From the NCBI GenBank assembly GCA_963521185.1, contig CAUQTV010000014.1, positions 1 through 64,000 of the forward strand: a stretch of 64,000 nt of DNA. The letters run 5' to 3'. Position numbers and translations under genes: made by a program. Positions 26,167-34,654 of this stretch are shown in pieces. The notes under the pieces were generated by a model. That model worked only from the letters and a program-made list of their open reading frames with translations, was not told the origin of the DNA and did no database searches. Each line of letters begins with the position of its first letter. The stretch's first letter is position 1. The DNA comes from Enterobacter_D sp963521185. GTDB lineage: Bacteria > Pseudomonadota > Gammaproteobacteria > Enterobacterales > Enterobacteriaceae.

Positions 26167-27869
26167 GGGATCACCCCTTTTGGAAGGAAGCGGCCCAGAC
26201 CGCTTAAACAGATCATCACCAGCGCCACGAGGGCCACCACCAGCACGGAAATCGCCGAGGCCAGCACCTTATTCCCGCTTTCATCAAGATTAAAAATCAC
26301 CACGCCGATGGTCTCGTTGCCCGCGCTCCACAGCAGCGCCGACACGGTCAGCTCATTGACGGCGGTCAGGAACACCAGCAGCGCCCCGGCGAACGCAGCA
26401 GGCGCAAGCAGCGGTAACACGATGTGGCGTAACCGCTGCGAGACACTGGCACCGGCGAGGCTCGCGGCCTCTTCCATCGACGGATCCAACTGCATCATGC
26501 TGGTGTGCACGGGCTTAAGGCACACGGTCATAAAACGGGCGAGATAGGCCATAAAAATAATGATTAACGTCCCGCTGAGACTGAAGTTCAGCAGTGGCAG
26601 CGGACGGGAAAACAGCAGGATCACTGCAATCGCCAGCACCACCCCTGGCAAGGTGTAGGGAATATCAATGGCGTGTTGCAGCCAGCGCAGCGGTCGGCTG
26701 GGGAAGCGCACCAGCAGCCAGGCCAGCGGCAGAGACAGCAACATCAGCACCAGCGCGGCGGCGACGGACAGCGCCATGCTGTTAGTGAGTGCTCGCCAGG
26801 TCGCACTCTGATCGTCAAACATGGCGTGCCAGGCGGCAAAGGTCAGCGTCTGCGCGTTCAACGGCACGCCCAGCGTCGGTACCAGCGAAGTGGCAATCAG
26901 CGCCAGCAGCGGCGCAACCAGAATCGCGAGCAGCACCACGCCCAGGACTATTTCCACCGTCAGCCGCCACGCGCCAAGCTGAAAGTCGAGCGCCCGCGCC
27001 GCCATGCCAATTAATGGCTGCGCATGACGCCGCTGCATCACACCCTGCACGGTGACAATGCCCACCGCCAGCACGCCCATCAGCACCGACAGTGCCGCCA
27101 CATCGCTCAGCATCGACGGGCCAAAGCTTGAAAGCGACTGGTAGATTTGGATCGGCAGCACAAAATAAGAGACAGGTATACCGAGCATCGCCGGAATGCC
27201 GAAGTTGCCGAGCGCTGAGACAAACGCGATCGCCGCCCCTGCCCACAGCGCCGGACGGCACAGCGGCAGGACGATATCGAAAAACACGCGCCACAGGGGC
27301 GCGCCGTTCAGTCGCGCGGCTTCAATGAGTTCTTTGGGTAAACACTGCAACTGCGTGCGTAGCGCCAGAAACACCAGCGGCGCATGCTGAATACCGAGCA
27401 GCAGGGCAATGCCTTCCGGCGAATAAAGCGGATTCACGCTGCCAAAACCGGGGGCCAGGCCCATGCTGTTCAGGAGGACACTGCCCGGGCCAAACAGCTG
27501 TAGCCAGCTGAGTGCCGTCACCTGCGGCGGGATCATCATCGGCAGCATAAACAGGAACACCCACAGCTTTTTAAGCCGAACGTCGGTTAAGCCGAGGCAA
27601 AACGCAAACAGGCTTCCCAGTAACAGTGATAGCAGCGTGCCGAGGCCACTGGTATAGAAGCTGTTATACAGCGCAGTCCAGGTTGACGCGTTATGCAACA
27701 CGCGCCAGAGGCTGCTGTTACTGCCCTGCTGCCAGTCCAGCAGCGCCGTTATGAGCAACCGCAGACTGGGCAACAGGCTCAGCAGCACGACGATGCCGGT
27801 CAGTAAGCACAGCAGCCCGTTCGGCGGGCCGCTTCTGGCAGGTTGACGAAGGGTCGTTATGCCCATCAA
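26154..27869 (-). CDS. ABC transporter permease, two-domain FbpB/PhnU-type
   Basis: 571 residues with about 12 transmembrane helices: two fused MetI-like permease halves, each with an EAA loop (first ELIEAARLNGAPLWRVFFDIVLP, second MEEAASLAGASVSQRLRHIVLP in outline, near 185-205 and 470-490). The fused arrangement is known from ferric-iron permeases (FbpB, SfuB) and from the putative 2-aminoethylphosphonate permease PhnU2. It starts one base after the binding-protein stop and overlaps the ATPase gene. Confidence 0.9.
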   Translation of the reverse strand: MMGITTLRQPARSGPPNGLLCLLTGIVVLLSLLPSLRLLITALLDWQQGSNSSLWRVLHNASTWTALYNSFYTSGLGTLLSLLLGSLFAFCLGLTDVRLKKLWVFLFMLPMMIPPQVTALSWLQLFGPGSVLLNSMGLAPGFGSVNPLYSPEGIALLLGIQHAPLVFLALRTQLQCLPKELIEAARLNGAPLWRVFFDIVLPLCRPALWAGAAIAFVSALGNFGIPAMLGIPVSYFVLPIQIYQSLSSFGPSMLSDVAALSVLMGVLAVGIVTVQGVMQRRHAQPLIGMAARALDFQLGAWRLTVEIVLGVVLLAILVAPLLALIATSLVPTLGVPLNAQTLTFAAWHAMFDDQSATWRALTNSMALSVAAALVLMLLSLPLAWLLVRFPSRPLRWLQHAIDIPYTLPGVVLAIAVILLFSRPLPLLNFSLSGTLIIIFMAYLARFMTVCLKPVHTSMMQLDPSMEEAASLAGASVSQRLRHIVLPLLAPAAFAGALLVFLTAVNELTVSALLWSAGNETIGVVIFNLDESGNKVLASAISVLVVALVALVMICLSGLGRFLPKGVIPWQN

Positions 27870-28847
27870 TTATTGACGGCCAAACAGATCGCTAAATCGT
27901 GTCTTGTTGGCGTCGGTGTCAGCCAGCGCTTTTGCCGCATCGAACGGCATCAGCCTGATGCTCTCACGCGGCGGGAAACCCGCCGGTACCGGCAATTTCG
28001 CGTCCGCTGGCAGATAGCCCTGTTGCAGCACCAGGCGCTGGCCCGCCTCGGACAGCACAAAGTCGATAAACGCTTTAGCCCCTTCCGGGTTTTTGGCGTT
28101 TTTCATCATCGCGACCGGCTCGGTCACAATGCTGACGCCCTCTTTCGGGAACACAAAATCGATCGGTGCGCCTTTGGCTTTCTCGCGGATTGCCATGTAA
28201 TCCACCAGCACGCCATAGGCTTTGGCACCTGAGGTAATCGCACTCATTACCGCGCCGTTACCGCTTTGCGGCATAGCGCCGTTCGCGTGCAGCTTTTCGT
28301 AAAATGCCCAACCGAGCTGCGGATCGTTCATCAGCGTCGCCATGTGAATTTGCGCCGCGCCGGAGTAAAGCGGGCTGGGCAGCGTGGTCATGTTTTTCAG
28401 ATCAGGATTGAGCAAATCCTGCCAGGAGGTCGGCTTGACCGGCGCTTTAGTGTGGTAGGCAATGCCGGTGGTGATGAGTTTAGTACCGTAGTAATAACCC
28501 GCCGGATCGTAGAGTTGCGCCGCATAGCGTTTGGCTTCCGGGGAGAGATACGCCGCCAGCAGATCCTGTTTTTTAAAAGATTCCATGGTCACGCTGTCGG
28601 CAATCAACAGGACGTCCGGCGCAGCGTCTCCGGCAGCCAGCTCGGCTTGTAGACGGGCCACCAGCTTCGCCGTTCCGTCGCGTATCCACTTCACTTCAAC
28701 GTCCGAGTGCGTTTTTTCGAAGGCGCTGACGGTCATCTGCGCGTCTTCGCCCGGCTGGCTGGTGTAAAGCGTTAAGGTGGATTTGGCGAATGCCGGGAGG
28801 CTCATTGAGGCGAGTAAAACAGCGATCAGCGCAATGCTCTTCTTCAT
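27870..28847 (-). CDS. ABC transporter periplasmic substrate-binding protein (SBP_bac_6/8 type)
   Basis: 325 residues with a clear Sec signal peptide ending LPAFA-K at about residue 22. A periplasmic binding protein of the ferric-iron/phosphonate/hexose-phosphate cluster: LTLYTSQPGED at the start, then VKWIRDGTAKLVARL, a YYY stretch near the hinge (GYYYGTKL), and APIDFVFPKEG. The three tyrosines recall FbpA iron ligands, yet the RDGT and KGAPIDFVFPKEG regions look more like PhnS2-type phosphonate proteins. First gene of the operon, with AAGGGA ribosome site. A Pho-box-like promoter favours a phosphorus source. Substrate uncertain. Confidence 0.88.
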   Translation of the reverse strand: MKKSIALIAVLLASMSLPAFAKSTLTLYTSQPGEDAQMTVSAFEKTHSDVEVKWIRDGTAKLVARLQAELAAGDAAPDVLLIADSVTMESFKKQDLLAAYLSPEAKRYAAQLYDPAGYYYGTKLITTGIAYHTKAPVKPTSWQDLLNPDLKNMTTLPSPLYSGAAQIHMATLMNDPQLGWAFYEKLHANGAMPQSGNGAVMSAITSGAKAYGVLVDYMAIREKAKGAPIDFVFPKEGVSIVTEPVAMMKNAKNPEGAKAFIDFVLSEAGQRLVLQQGYLPADAKLPVPAGFPPRESIRLMPFDAAKALADTDANKTRFSDLFGRQ

Positions 28848-28877
28848 GGTTGTTTCCCTTCAGTTTTCGTTACGATG

Positions 28878-28911
28878 ATTACATCAGGCCAATCTGACAA
28901 AAAGATGACCT
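28878..28911 (-). promoter_or_regulatory. candidate PhoB-dependent promoter of the ABC operon
   Basis: On the minus strand AGGTCAT-CTTT-TTGTCAG (28911-28894) matches the two 7-mers of a Pho box at 5 of 7 each with the correct 4-bp spacing. It ends exactly 10 bp before a TGTAAT -10 box (28883-28878), the canonical PhoB geometry, and the position of a normal -35 box holds no match. No Fur box was seen. Confidence 0.5.
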
Positions 28912-29049
28912 GTTCCTTTTATCGTCATATTTTCTTAATCACCTGCTGATAACGTGGGAAATCGTGCTAAAAATCGATTAACCCCGCTTAACATTGCGAA
29001 AGGGTGAAACGTCGCTCACGCGCCGAAAAGTTAAAAGATCGGTAGTTTT

Positions 29050-29137
29050 AGCCGTCCAGATGTTTACACATCCATATTGTGAAGGTACTGTATAATCCTC
29101 ACGCGTAAAATGTTCACGCCGAAGTGAAGGACTTTCA
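29050..29137 (+). promoter_or_regulatory. metR promoter with met-box and MetR-site candidates
   Basis: A perfect TATAAT -10 box lies at 29091-29096. Three tandem 8-mers at 29050-29073 (AGCCGTCC, AGATGTTT, ACACATCC) match the MetJ box AGACGTCT at 6, 6 and 5 of 8, and cover the -35 region. TGAA-N5-TTCA at 29125-29137 fits the MetR recognition sequence and overlaps the metR ribosome site. Homocysteine/SAM control as in E. coli is inferred. Confidence 0.55.
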
Positions 29138-30090
29138 TGATCGAGATTAAACATCTGAAAACGCTACAGGCGTTACGGAACTGCGGATCGCTGGCGGCGG
29201 CGGCGGCAACACTGCACCAGACCCAGTCCGCACTCTCCCACCAGTTCAGCGATCTGGAGCAGCGCCTTGGCTTCCGTCTTTTTGTGCGTAAAAGCCAGCC
29301 GCTGCGCTTCACCCCGCAGGGTGAAATTCTGCTTCAACTGGCTAATCAGGTACTGCCGCAAATCAGCCGTGCGCTACAGTCCTGCAATGAGCCACAGCAA
29401 ACCACGCTGCGCATCGCCATCGAGTGCCACAGCTGTATTCAATGGCTGACGCCCGCGCTTGAGAATTTCCGCCAGAAATGGCCGCAGGTGGAGATGGATT
29501 TCAAATCCGGCGTGACGTTCGATCCGCAGCCCGCGCTACAACAGAGCGAGCTGGACGTGGTGCTCACGTCTGACATTCTGCCGCGCAGCGGTCTGCACTA
29601 TTCACCAATGTTTGATTTTGAAGTTCGACTGGTATTGGCCCCGGATCATCCGCTGGCGGCCAAAGCGCGCATTACCCCGGAGGATCTCGCCAGTGAAACG
29701 CTGTTGATCTACCCGGTACAGCGCAGTCGCCTCGACATCTGGCGGCATTTCCTGCAACCGGCGGGCATCAGCCCTGCGCTGAAAAGCGTTGATAACACGC
29801 TACTGTTGATCCAGATGGTGGCGGCAAGAATGGGTATCGCCGCGCTGCCGCACTGGGTGGTGGAGAACGTTGAACGCCAGGGCCTGGTGGTCACCAAAAC
29901 CCTGGGCGAGGGATTATGGAGCCGACTGTACGCCGCCGTGCGCGATGGCGAGCAGCGTCAGCCGGTCACGGAAGCCTTTATTCGCGCAGCGCGGAATCAT
30001 GCGTGCGACCATCTTCCTTTTGTGCGGAGCGCGGAGCGACCCACTTTCGATGCACCCACAGCGAAGCCACTATCACCGAGCCACCAATAA
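29137..30090 (+). CDS. metR: HTH-type transcriptional regulator MetR
   Basis: 317 residues, equal to and closely similar to E. coli MetR. A LysR activator of metE, metH and other methionine genes with homocysteine as co-effector. Winged HTH at about 1-60 (LAAAAATLHQTQSALSHQ), effector domain after residue 90. In E. coli metE is divergent from metR; here the divergent gene is an ABC-transporter binding protein, so the classic target is missing at this site. The 3' end overlaps the convergent yigM coding region by 113 bp. Confidence 0.96.
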   Translation: MIEIKHLKTLQALRNCGSLAAAAATLHQTQSALSHQFSDLEQRLGFRLFVRKSQPLRFTPQGEILLQLANQVLPQISRALQSCNEPQQTTLRIAIECHSCIQWLTPALENFRQKWPQVEMDFKSGVTFDPQPALQQSELDVVLTSDILPRSGLHYSPMFDFEVRLVLAPDHPLAAKARITPEDLASETLLIYPVQRSRLDIWRHFLQPAGISPALKSVDNTLLLIQMVAARMGIAALPHWVVENVERQGLVVTKTLGEGLWSRLYAAVRDGEQRQPVTEAFIRAARNHACDHLPFVRSAERPTFDAPTAKPLSPSHQ

Positions 30091-30877
30091 TAAAACTCGG
30101 CCAGTGTAGCTGCTGGTGCCAGATCGCGAGGTTGACCAGCAGTCCTGCCGGTACGTGCATATTGTTCATGATCCCCAGCGTGCCCGCGTCCACCTGCGTG
30201 GCACCGTAATTCCACATGAAGTACCCAATACCGGATGCCGCCACGCCCAGCCACACCAGCAGACCCCATTGCAGCGTCGTTTGCGGAAGGCGCTGGGGAT
30301 TGCCCACCATGAACCAGGCGATCGCCGCCACCAAAAACGCGCCAAGGTAGAACCATGCGAAAGCGTTGTGCTGCGGCATTGGGCGAGTTTCCATCAGGCG
30401 TTTGTAACCGACCATGCCAATCGCGAAGCTGATGTTCGACAGCTGCACCAGAATCAGCCCGGTCCAGAAGTGGCTGGTGACCTGATCGTAACGGATAATT
30501 CCCGCGCCAATCACCGCCAGCAGCGCGCTAAAGGCATAGCCCCAGCGCAGGCGGCGCTTGCTCATCAGATCGTAAATCAGCGTGATATACAGCGGCGTGA
30601 GGACGGTAAACAGCAGCAGTTCGGACACGGTTATGTAGGTGTATGCGCGGAAGCTGAGCATATACATAATGCCCAACTGCATGGCCCCGACCAGCATATA
30701 CAGACCGAGCGTTTTGACGTTATGTCCGCGCGTGCGCAGGAACGGCAAAAACACCAGGGCCGCCAGACCGACGCGTACCAGTACGGCGAAATAGCTGTCG
30801 ACATGGCCGGAGAGGTATTCGCCATACAGGCTAAAGGAAAACGCCCACAGAACGGTGGTGATGATCAGTAACGCCAC
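29978..30877 (-). CDS. yigM: biotin transporter YigM (BioT), EamA/DMT family
   Basis: 299 residues, full length. About ten hydrophobic helices in two EamA repeats, with KRLMETRPMPQHNAFAWFYLGAFL at the second repeat boundary (residues about 163-186) and WVHRKWVAPRS at the C-terminus. E. coli YigM is a high-affinity biotin importer. It is convergent with metR and shares 113 bp of 3' coding sequence on opposite strands, a layout I believe E. coli also has. Confidence 0.94.
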   Translation of the reverse strand: MALLIITTVLWAFSFSLYGEYLSGHVDSYFAVLVRVGLAALVFLPFLRTRGHNVKTLGLYMLVGAMQLGIMYMLSFRAYTYITVSELLLFTVLTPLYITLIYDLMSKRRLRWGYAFSALLAVIGAGIIRYDQVTSHFWTGLILVQLSNISFAIGMVGYKRLMETRPMPQHNAFAWFYLGAFLVAAIAWFMVGNPQRLPQTTLQWGLLVWLGVAASGIGYFMWNYGATQVDAGTLGIMNNMHVPAGLLVNLAIWHQQLHWPSFIIGGSVIVASLWVHRKWVAPRSAQKEDGRTHDSALRE

Positions 30878-30948
30878 AATGAATGTCTCTTAGGTTAATG
30901 AGCACTCATTGTAGCGGACTTCACGGTTGACAACTGGCTATAAAAGCA

Positions 30949-31749
30949 TCACTCAAGAAACAGTTTGCGCAGATACTTCGGCACGGCGCTGTCGGCATTC
31001 GTGCCGATCACTTCCAGCTCCGGATGCAGATCTTTCAGGCGCTGGTGGGCGTTTTCCATGATGCAGCCTTTACCGGCCATGGAGAGCATTTCCGCGTCGT
31101 TCATGCCGTCGCCAAAGGCGATGCAGTCTTTTAGCTCGTAACCCATTGCTTTTGCAACGGCTTCCAGCGCGTGACCTTTTGACACGCCCCCGGCCATCAC
31201 TTCCAGGCAGGTCAGCGTCGAGAAACTGACGTTCACGCGATCGCCCCAGCGCGCGTTGATCGCCTGCTCCAGCGGCAGCAGCGTTTCATGGTTTTCACAG
31301 CTGAAGAAGACTTTGCTGACGCCTTCTGGCTCCAGCAGACCCGGTTCGTACAGCGCATACTTAAAGATCCCTTCTTGAAAGAAGCGCAATTCGTCCGGGC
31401 GGTGGCGGTTCATAAACCACTCATCTTCACGGTAGACGTTGGTGATGATATCCGGGTTCGCGTGCACCACACCAAACAGGTCGGTGGCGATGTCGCGATC
31501 GAGATTGTGGGAGAAGACCAGATTGCCATCGGTATCATGCACACGCGCACCGTTTGAGGTGATCATGTAGGCTTTGATTTCGAGATTATCGCGGATTTGC
31601 CCGACATCAACGTGGTGACGACCGGTGGCAAAGACAAAGTTAACGCCGCGCGCGGTCAGGAGCTTGAGCGTCTCCTTCGCATAGGGGGAAAGCGTATGGT
31701 CGGGTGAGAGCAGCGTGCCATCTAAATCAGACGCAACAACCTGATACAT
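30949..31749 (-). CDS. yigL: HAD-family sugar/pyridoxal phosphate phosphatase YigL
   Basis: 266 residues. Cof-type (HAD IIB) phosphatase: motif I ASDLDGTLL (7-15 with nucleophile Asp9), motif II ITSNGA, lysine in GVSKGHAL and motif IV FGDGMNDAEM. E. coli YigL dephosphorylates pyridoxal phosphate and sugar phosphates and takes part in the SgrS glucose-phosphate stress response. It lies downstream of pldB with 39 bp between, probably co-transcribed; in E. coli SgrS stabilises the pldB-yigL message. Secure identification. Confidence 0.95.
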   Translation of the reverse strand: MYQVVASDLDGTLLSPDHTLSPYAKETLKLLTARGVNFVFATGRHHVDVGQIRDNLEIKAYMITSNGARVHDTDGNLVFSHNLDRDIATDLFGVVHANPDIITNVYREDEWFMNRHRPDELRFFQEGIFKYALYEPGLLEPEGVSKVFFSCENHETLLPLEQAINARWGDRVNVSFSTLTCLEVMAGGVSKGHALEAVAKAMGYELKDCIAFGDGMNDAEMLSMAGKGCIMENAHQRLKDLHPELEVIGTNADSAVPKYLRKLFLE

Positions 31750-31788
31750 AAGAAATAAAACCTCTGGGCAAAGCGGGGATCCGCCGGA

Positions 31789-32781
31789 TTAGTTATGCCT
31801 GTCGAAAAACTCGACAATGGCGTTAAGCGCGACTGAGCGCATGGCGTCCTTTTCGAAAAGGATCTCATGATAAGCGCCTTTTATGACCAGCGGCTGACCT
31901 CCCTCGCAAGGGTGTCCCGCGGCGGCGCGCATTTCACAATAACGATCGTGCATACGGTTATCGACCACCCGCTCCTCCTGCGCCTGAATCAGCAGCATCG
32001 GCGTGGTGTCTTTGTCGGCACCGGCCAGTATCTTTTCACCGGCGAGGATGCCTTCGCGCACCCAGTGATTCGTTGGGCCGCCCACGCGCAGCTGCGGATC
32101 GTCGGCGTAAAAGCGCAGGTTGCGGCGATAGCGCTCGCGGCTGTGTGTGAGTACGTTGAGGCTGTACGGCAACGGCTGCCAGCGCCCGGTGCCCATGGCG
32201 TAACCTTCGCGCATGAACTGATGGCCCTCAGCCCAGTCGAGAATGTGGCGCACCATCCAGTCCGGTAAGCGAATAACAATACCAAACATCGGGGCGGTCA
32301 GCGCGATGGCATCACACACCTGCGGCATGCGCTGAAGCAAAAGTGTCGAAATCGCACCGCCCATGGAGTGCGCCAGAATATAGCGCTTACGCCACGCACC
32401 CGGCGCGACCTCCTGTGCCCAGAACGCCGCTAAATCGTCAACGTAATCGTCGAAGTTATCAACATGACCGCGGTGGGTATCAGAGAGCATACGCCCTGAA
32501 CGCCCCTGCCCGCGATGATCGATGATCAACACGTCAAACCCAAGGTGGAAGAGATCGTAAGCCAGCTCGGCGTATTTAACGTAGCTTTCAATGCGGCCAG
32601 GACAGACGACAATCACCCGGTCATTGCTGGCCGCGTGAAAGCGAACAAACCGAACCGGAATGTTATCGACACCGAGGATTTCAGCTTCTTCACGCTGACG
32701 CCAGAAGTCGGTCAGCGGTCCGTGAGCAAAAGCCGCAAACGCGTTTTCTCTTGTTTCCCAGTCCTTTTTCTGCCGAAACAT
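31789..32781 (-). CDS. pldB: lysophospholipase L2 PldB
   Basis: 330 residues from ATG at 32781 (MFRQKKDWETREN), matching E. coli; an in-frame start at 32802 would add seven residues. Alpha/beta hydrolase (monoglyceride-lipase type) of the inner membrane, acting on lysophospholipids. Nucleophile elbow AHSMGGA, oxyanion/strand DHRGQGRSG, and a C-terminal histidine in IKGAYHEILFEKD. Ten residues shorter at the C-terminus than E. coli PldB. Forms an operon with yigL. Confidence 0.95.
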   Translation of the reverse strand: MFRQKKDWETRENAFAAFAHGPLTDFWRQREEAEILGVDNIPVRFVRFHAASNDRVIVVCPGRIESYVKYAELAYDLFHLGFDVLIIDHRGQGRSGRMLSDTHRGHVDNFDDYVDDLAAFWAQEVAPGAWRKRYILAHSMGGAISTLLLQRMPQVCDAIALTAPMFGIVIRLPDWMVRHILDWAEGHQFMREGYAMGTGRWQPLPYSLNVLTHSRERYRRNLRFYADDPQLRVGGPTNHWVREGILAGEKILAGADKDTTPMLLIQAQEERVVDNRMHDRYCEMRAAAGHPCEGGQPLVIKGAYHEILFEKDAMRSVALNAIVEFFDRHN

Positions 32782-32890
32782 TGGGTCTGAACCCCCGCCC
32801 ACCGTGTATTATCGTTTTTTTGTGACTCGTCACACAATACGTAAACAATAGCGTATTGTGGCATAAAAAAAGACATCACGGGAGTTTCGC

Positions 32891-33511
32891 ATGACCTTCG
32901 AATGGTGGTTCGCTTACCTGCTAACGTCCATTATCCTCAGCCTGTCACCCGGCTCGGGTGCCATCAACACCATGACCACCGCCATGCGCCACGGTTATCG
33001 CGGCGCTGTGGCGTCCATCGCCGGGCTACAGACCGGACTCGGCATCCATATCGTGCTGGTCGGCGTCGGACTGGGGACACTATTTTCACGCTCGGTGCTG
33101 GCGTTTGAGGTGCTGAAGTGGGCGGGCGCGGCCTACCTGATTTGGCTCGGCATTCAGCAGTGGCGTGCCGCCGGTGCGTTGGATCTGAATACGCTCGCCA
33201 CTACCCAGTCGCGCGGTCACCTGTTTAAGCGCGCGGTATTTGTGAACCTCACCAACCCGAAAAGTATCGTTTTTCTCGCCGCCCTGTTCCCGCAGTTTAT
33301 CGTGCCTAATCAGCCTCAGGTCATGCAGTACATAGTGCTCGGCGCAACGACGATTGTTGTCGATATTATCGTGATGATTGGCTACGCGACGCTGGCAAAA
33401 CGCATTGCCTCCTGGATTAAAGGCGCGCGGCAGATGCGTGCGCTGAACAGGGTATTTGGCTCGCTGTTTATGCTGGTCGGCGCGCTGCTTGCGTCAGCGC
33501 GCCACGCCTGA
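32891..33511 (+). CDS. rhtB: homoserine/homoserine lactone efflux protein RhtB
   Basis: 206 residues with GGGAG ribosome site. LysE/RhtB-family exporter with about six membrane helices; the family start LSPGSGAINTM and the NLTNPKSIVFLAALFPQF stretch (about 118-135) are intact. Exports homoserine, threonine and homoserine lactone. In E. coli it is convergent with rhtC; here an rpn gene lies between. Confidence 0.96.
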   Translation: MTFEWWFAYLLTSIILSLSPGSGAINTMTTAMRHGYRGAVASIAGLQTGLGIHIVLVGVGLGTLFSRSVLAFEVLKWAGAAYLIWLGIQQWRAAGALDLNTLATTQSRGHLFKRAVFVNLTNPKSIVFLAALFPQFIVPNQPQVMQYIVLGATTIVVDIIVMIGYATLAKRIASWIKGARQMRALNRVFGSLFMLVGALLASARHA

Positions 33512-33671
33512 CGGAACGCGGCTCGCAAAACCGCGCGTGTTTTATCACTGTGCGGACATCGCTTTCCGAGGATGACCGCAAAGCGCGACGCAACTTTTTA
33601 ATATCGGTTGTGCTGCTAACCACTGTGCTGCCAGAGTATCGCCTGACACTCTCATTCATGGATGATGAACG

Positions 33672-34616
33672 ATGGCGGAAGCAACCACACCGCATGACGC
33701 GGTATTTAAAACCTTCCTGTCGCGTACGGAAACCGCGCGCGACTTTATTGAAATACATTTGCCGCCGTCGTTAAAACGTATCTGTAATCTGGAGACGCTA
33801 CGCCTGGAGCCCGGCAGCTTTATTGAAGACGATCTGCGCCCCTACTACAGCGACATACTCTACTCACTGGAGACCCGTTCCGGCCGTGGCTATGTGCATG
33901 TTCTTATTGAGCACCAAAGTTCGCCCGATAAACACATGGCGTTCAGACTGATACGCTATGCCATCGCCGCGATGCAGCGCCATTTAGAAGCGGGACATAA
34001 AACGCTGCCGCTTGTTATCCCCATCCTTTTTTATCAGGGTCGTCGTAGCCCTTATCCGTGGACAATGAACTGGCTGGACGATTTTCACGAACCGGACATC
34101 GCGCGCCACATTTACAGCAATGCTTTCCCGCTCGTTGACATTACCGTCATTCCAGACGACGACATCATGCAGCACCGCAGCATGGCAGCGCTGACGCTTA
34201 TCCAAAAACACATTCGCGAGCGTGATATTGCGCAGTTGCAGGACAGGCTCGCCAGCCTATTACTGCGGGAAAACATGAGCGGACAACAAATAACCGTGCT
34301 GATAAACTATATGGTGCAAGCGGGAGAAACCCAGGATGTTCAGGCGTTGCTGTATGAACTGGCGCAACGCGTACCCCAACAAGGAGAGAAGCTAATGACG
34401 ATGGCAGAACAGTTGAAGCAAATTGGCCGCAACGAAGGGATTGAACAGGGCATACGGCAAGGGATTGAACAGGGCGTACAGGAAGGTATGCAAAAAGGAA
34501 AACGCGCGGCCCTGTTAGATGTCGTCAAGGCCATGTTAAAACACGGTCTCGATAATCATGCCATCATGGAAATGACAGGTTTGTCGGAAGATGAGTTGCG
34601 GCAGATTAGCCACTGA
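33672..34616 (+). CDS. Rpn family PD-(D/E)XK nuclease (YhgA-like)
   Basis: 314 residues. Family of recombination-promoting nucleases formerly called transposase_31. The PD-(D/E)XK core is visible: Asp61 in YYSDILYS and Glu80-x-Gln82 in HVLIEHQSS. The C-terminal region has short Gly-x-x-Gln-Gly repeats (about 253-278), then a helical end. Recent work on E. coli RpnA describes these as toxic anti-phage nucleases restrained by a small protein made from an internal start; such a start is present here (separate entry). Not found between rhtB and rhtC in E. coli K-12, so acquired or mobile. Ribosome site at its own start is weak. Confidence 0.9.
   Translation: MAEATTPHDAVFKTFLSRTETARDFIEIHLPPSLKRICNLETLRLEPGSFIEDDLRPYYSDILYSLETRSGRGYVHVLIEHQSSPDKHMAFRLIRYAIAAMQRHLEAGHKTLPLVIPILFYQGRRSPYPWTMNWLDDFHEPDIARHIYSNAFPLVDITVIPDDDIMQHRSMAALTLIQKHIRERDIAQLQDRLASLLLRENMSGQQITVLINYMVQAGETQDVQALLYELAQRVPQQGEKLMTMAEQLKQIGRNEGIEQGIRQGIEQGVQEGMQKGKRAALLDVVKAMLKHGLDNHAIMEMTGLSEDELRQISH
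34395..34616 (+). CDS. candidate intragenic Rpn small protein (RpnS-like antitoxin)
   Basis: In frame inside the rpn gene, ATG at 34395 (codon 242) is preceded by AAGGAG (34381-34386) at 8 nt spacing, a far stronger ribosome site than that of the full-length gene. It would give a 73-residue protein made of the Gly-x-x-Gln-Gly repeat stretch and the helical C-terminus, with no nuclease residues. E. coli rpn genes produce such a short form that blocks the nuclease. Existence here is an inference from sequence. Confidence 0.65.
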   Translation: MTMAEQLKQIGRNEGIEQGIRQGIEQGVQEGMQKGKRAALLDVVKAMLKHGLDNHAIMEMTGLSEDELRQISH

Positions 34617-34624
34617 AAACAGCA

Positions 34625-34654
34625 CCCACCCAGACAACCAGGTGGGCAGTTTTT
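34625..34654. terminator. terminator between rpn and rhtC
   Basis: CCCACC (34625-34630) and GGTGGG (34641-34646) form a stem followed by TTTTT (34650-34654) on the plus strand. Located between convergent genes, it fits rpn best. Confidence 0.65.

Noticed and set aside
33550..33774. 74-codon frame upstream of and overlapping rpn
   Set aside because: It overlaps the rpn start in another frame, and the protein looks random and basic.
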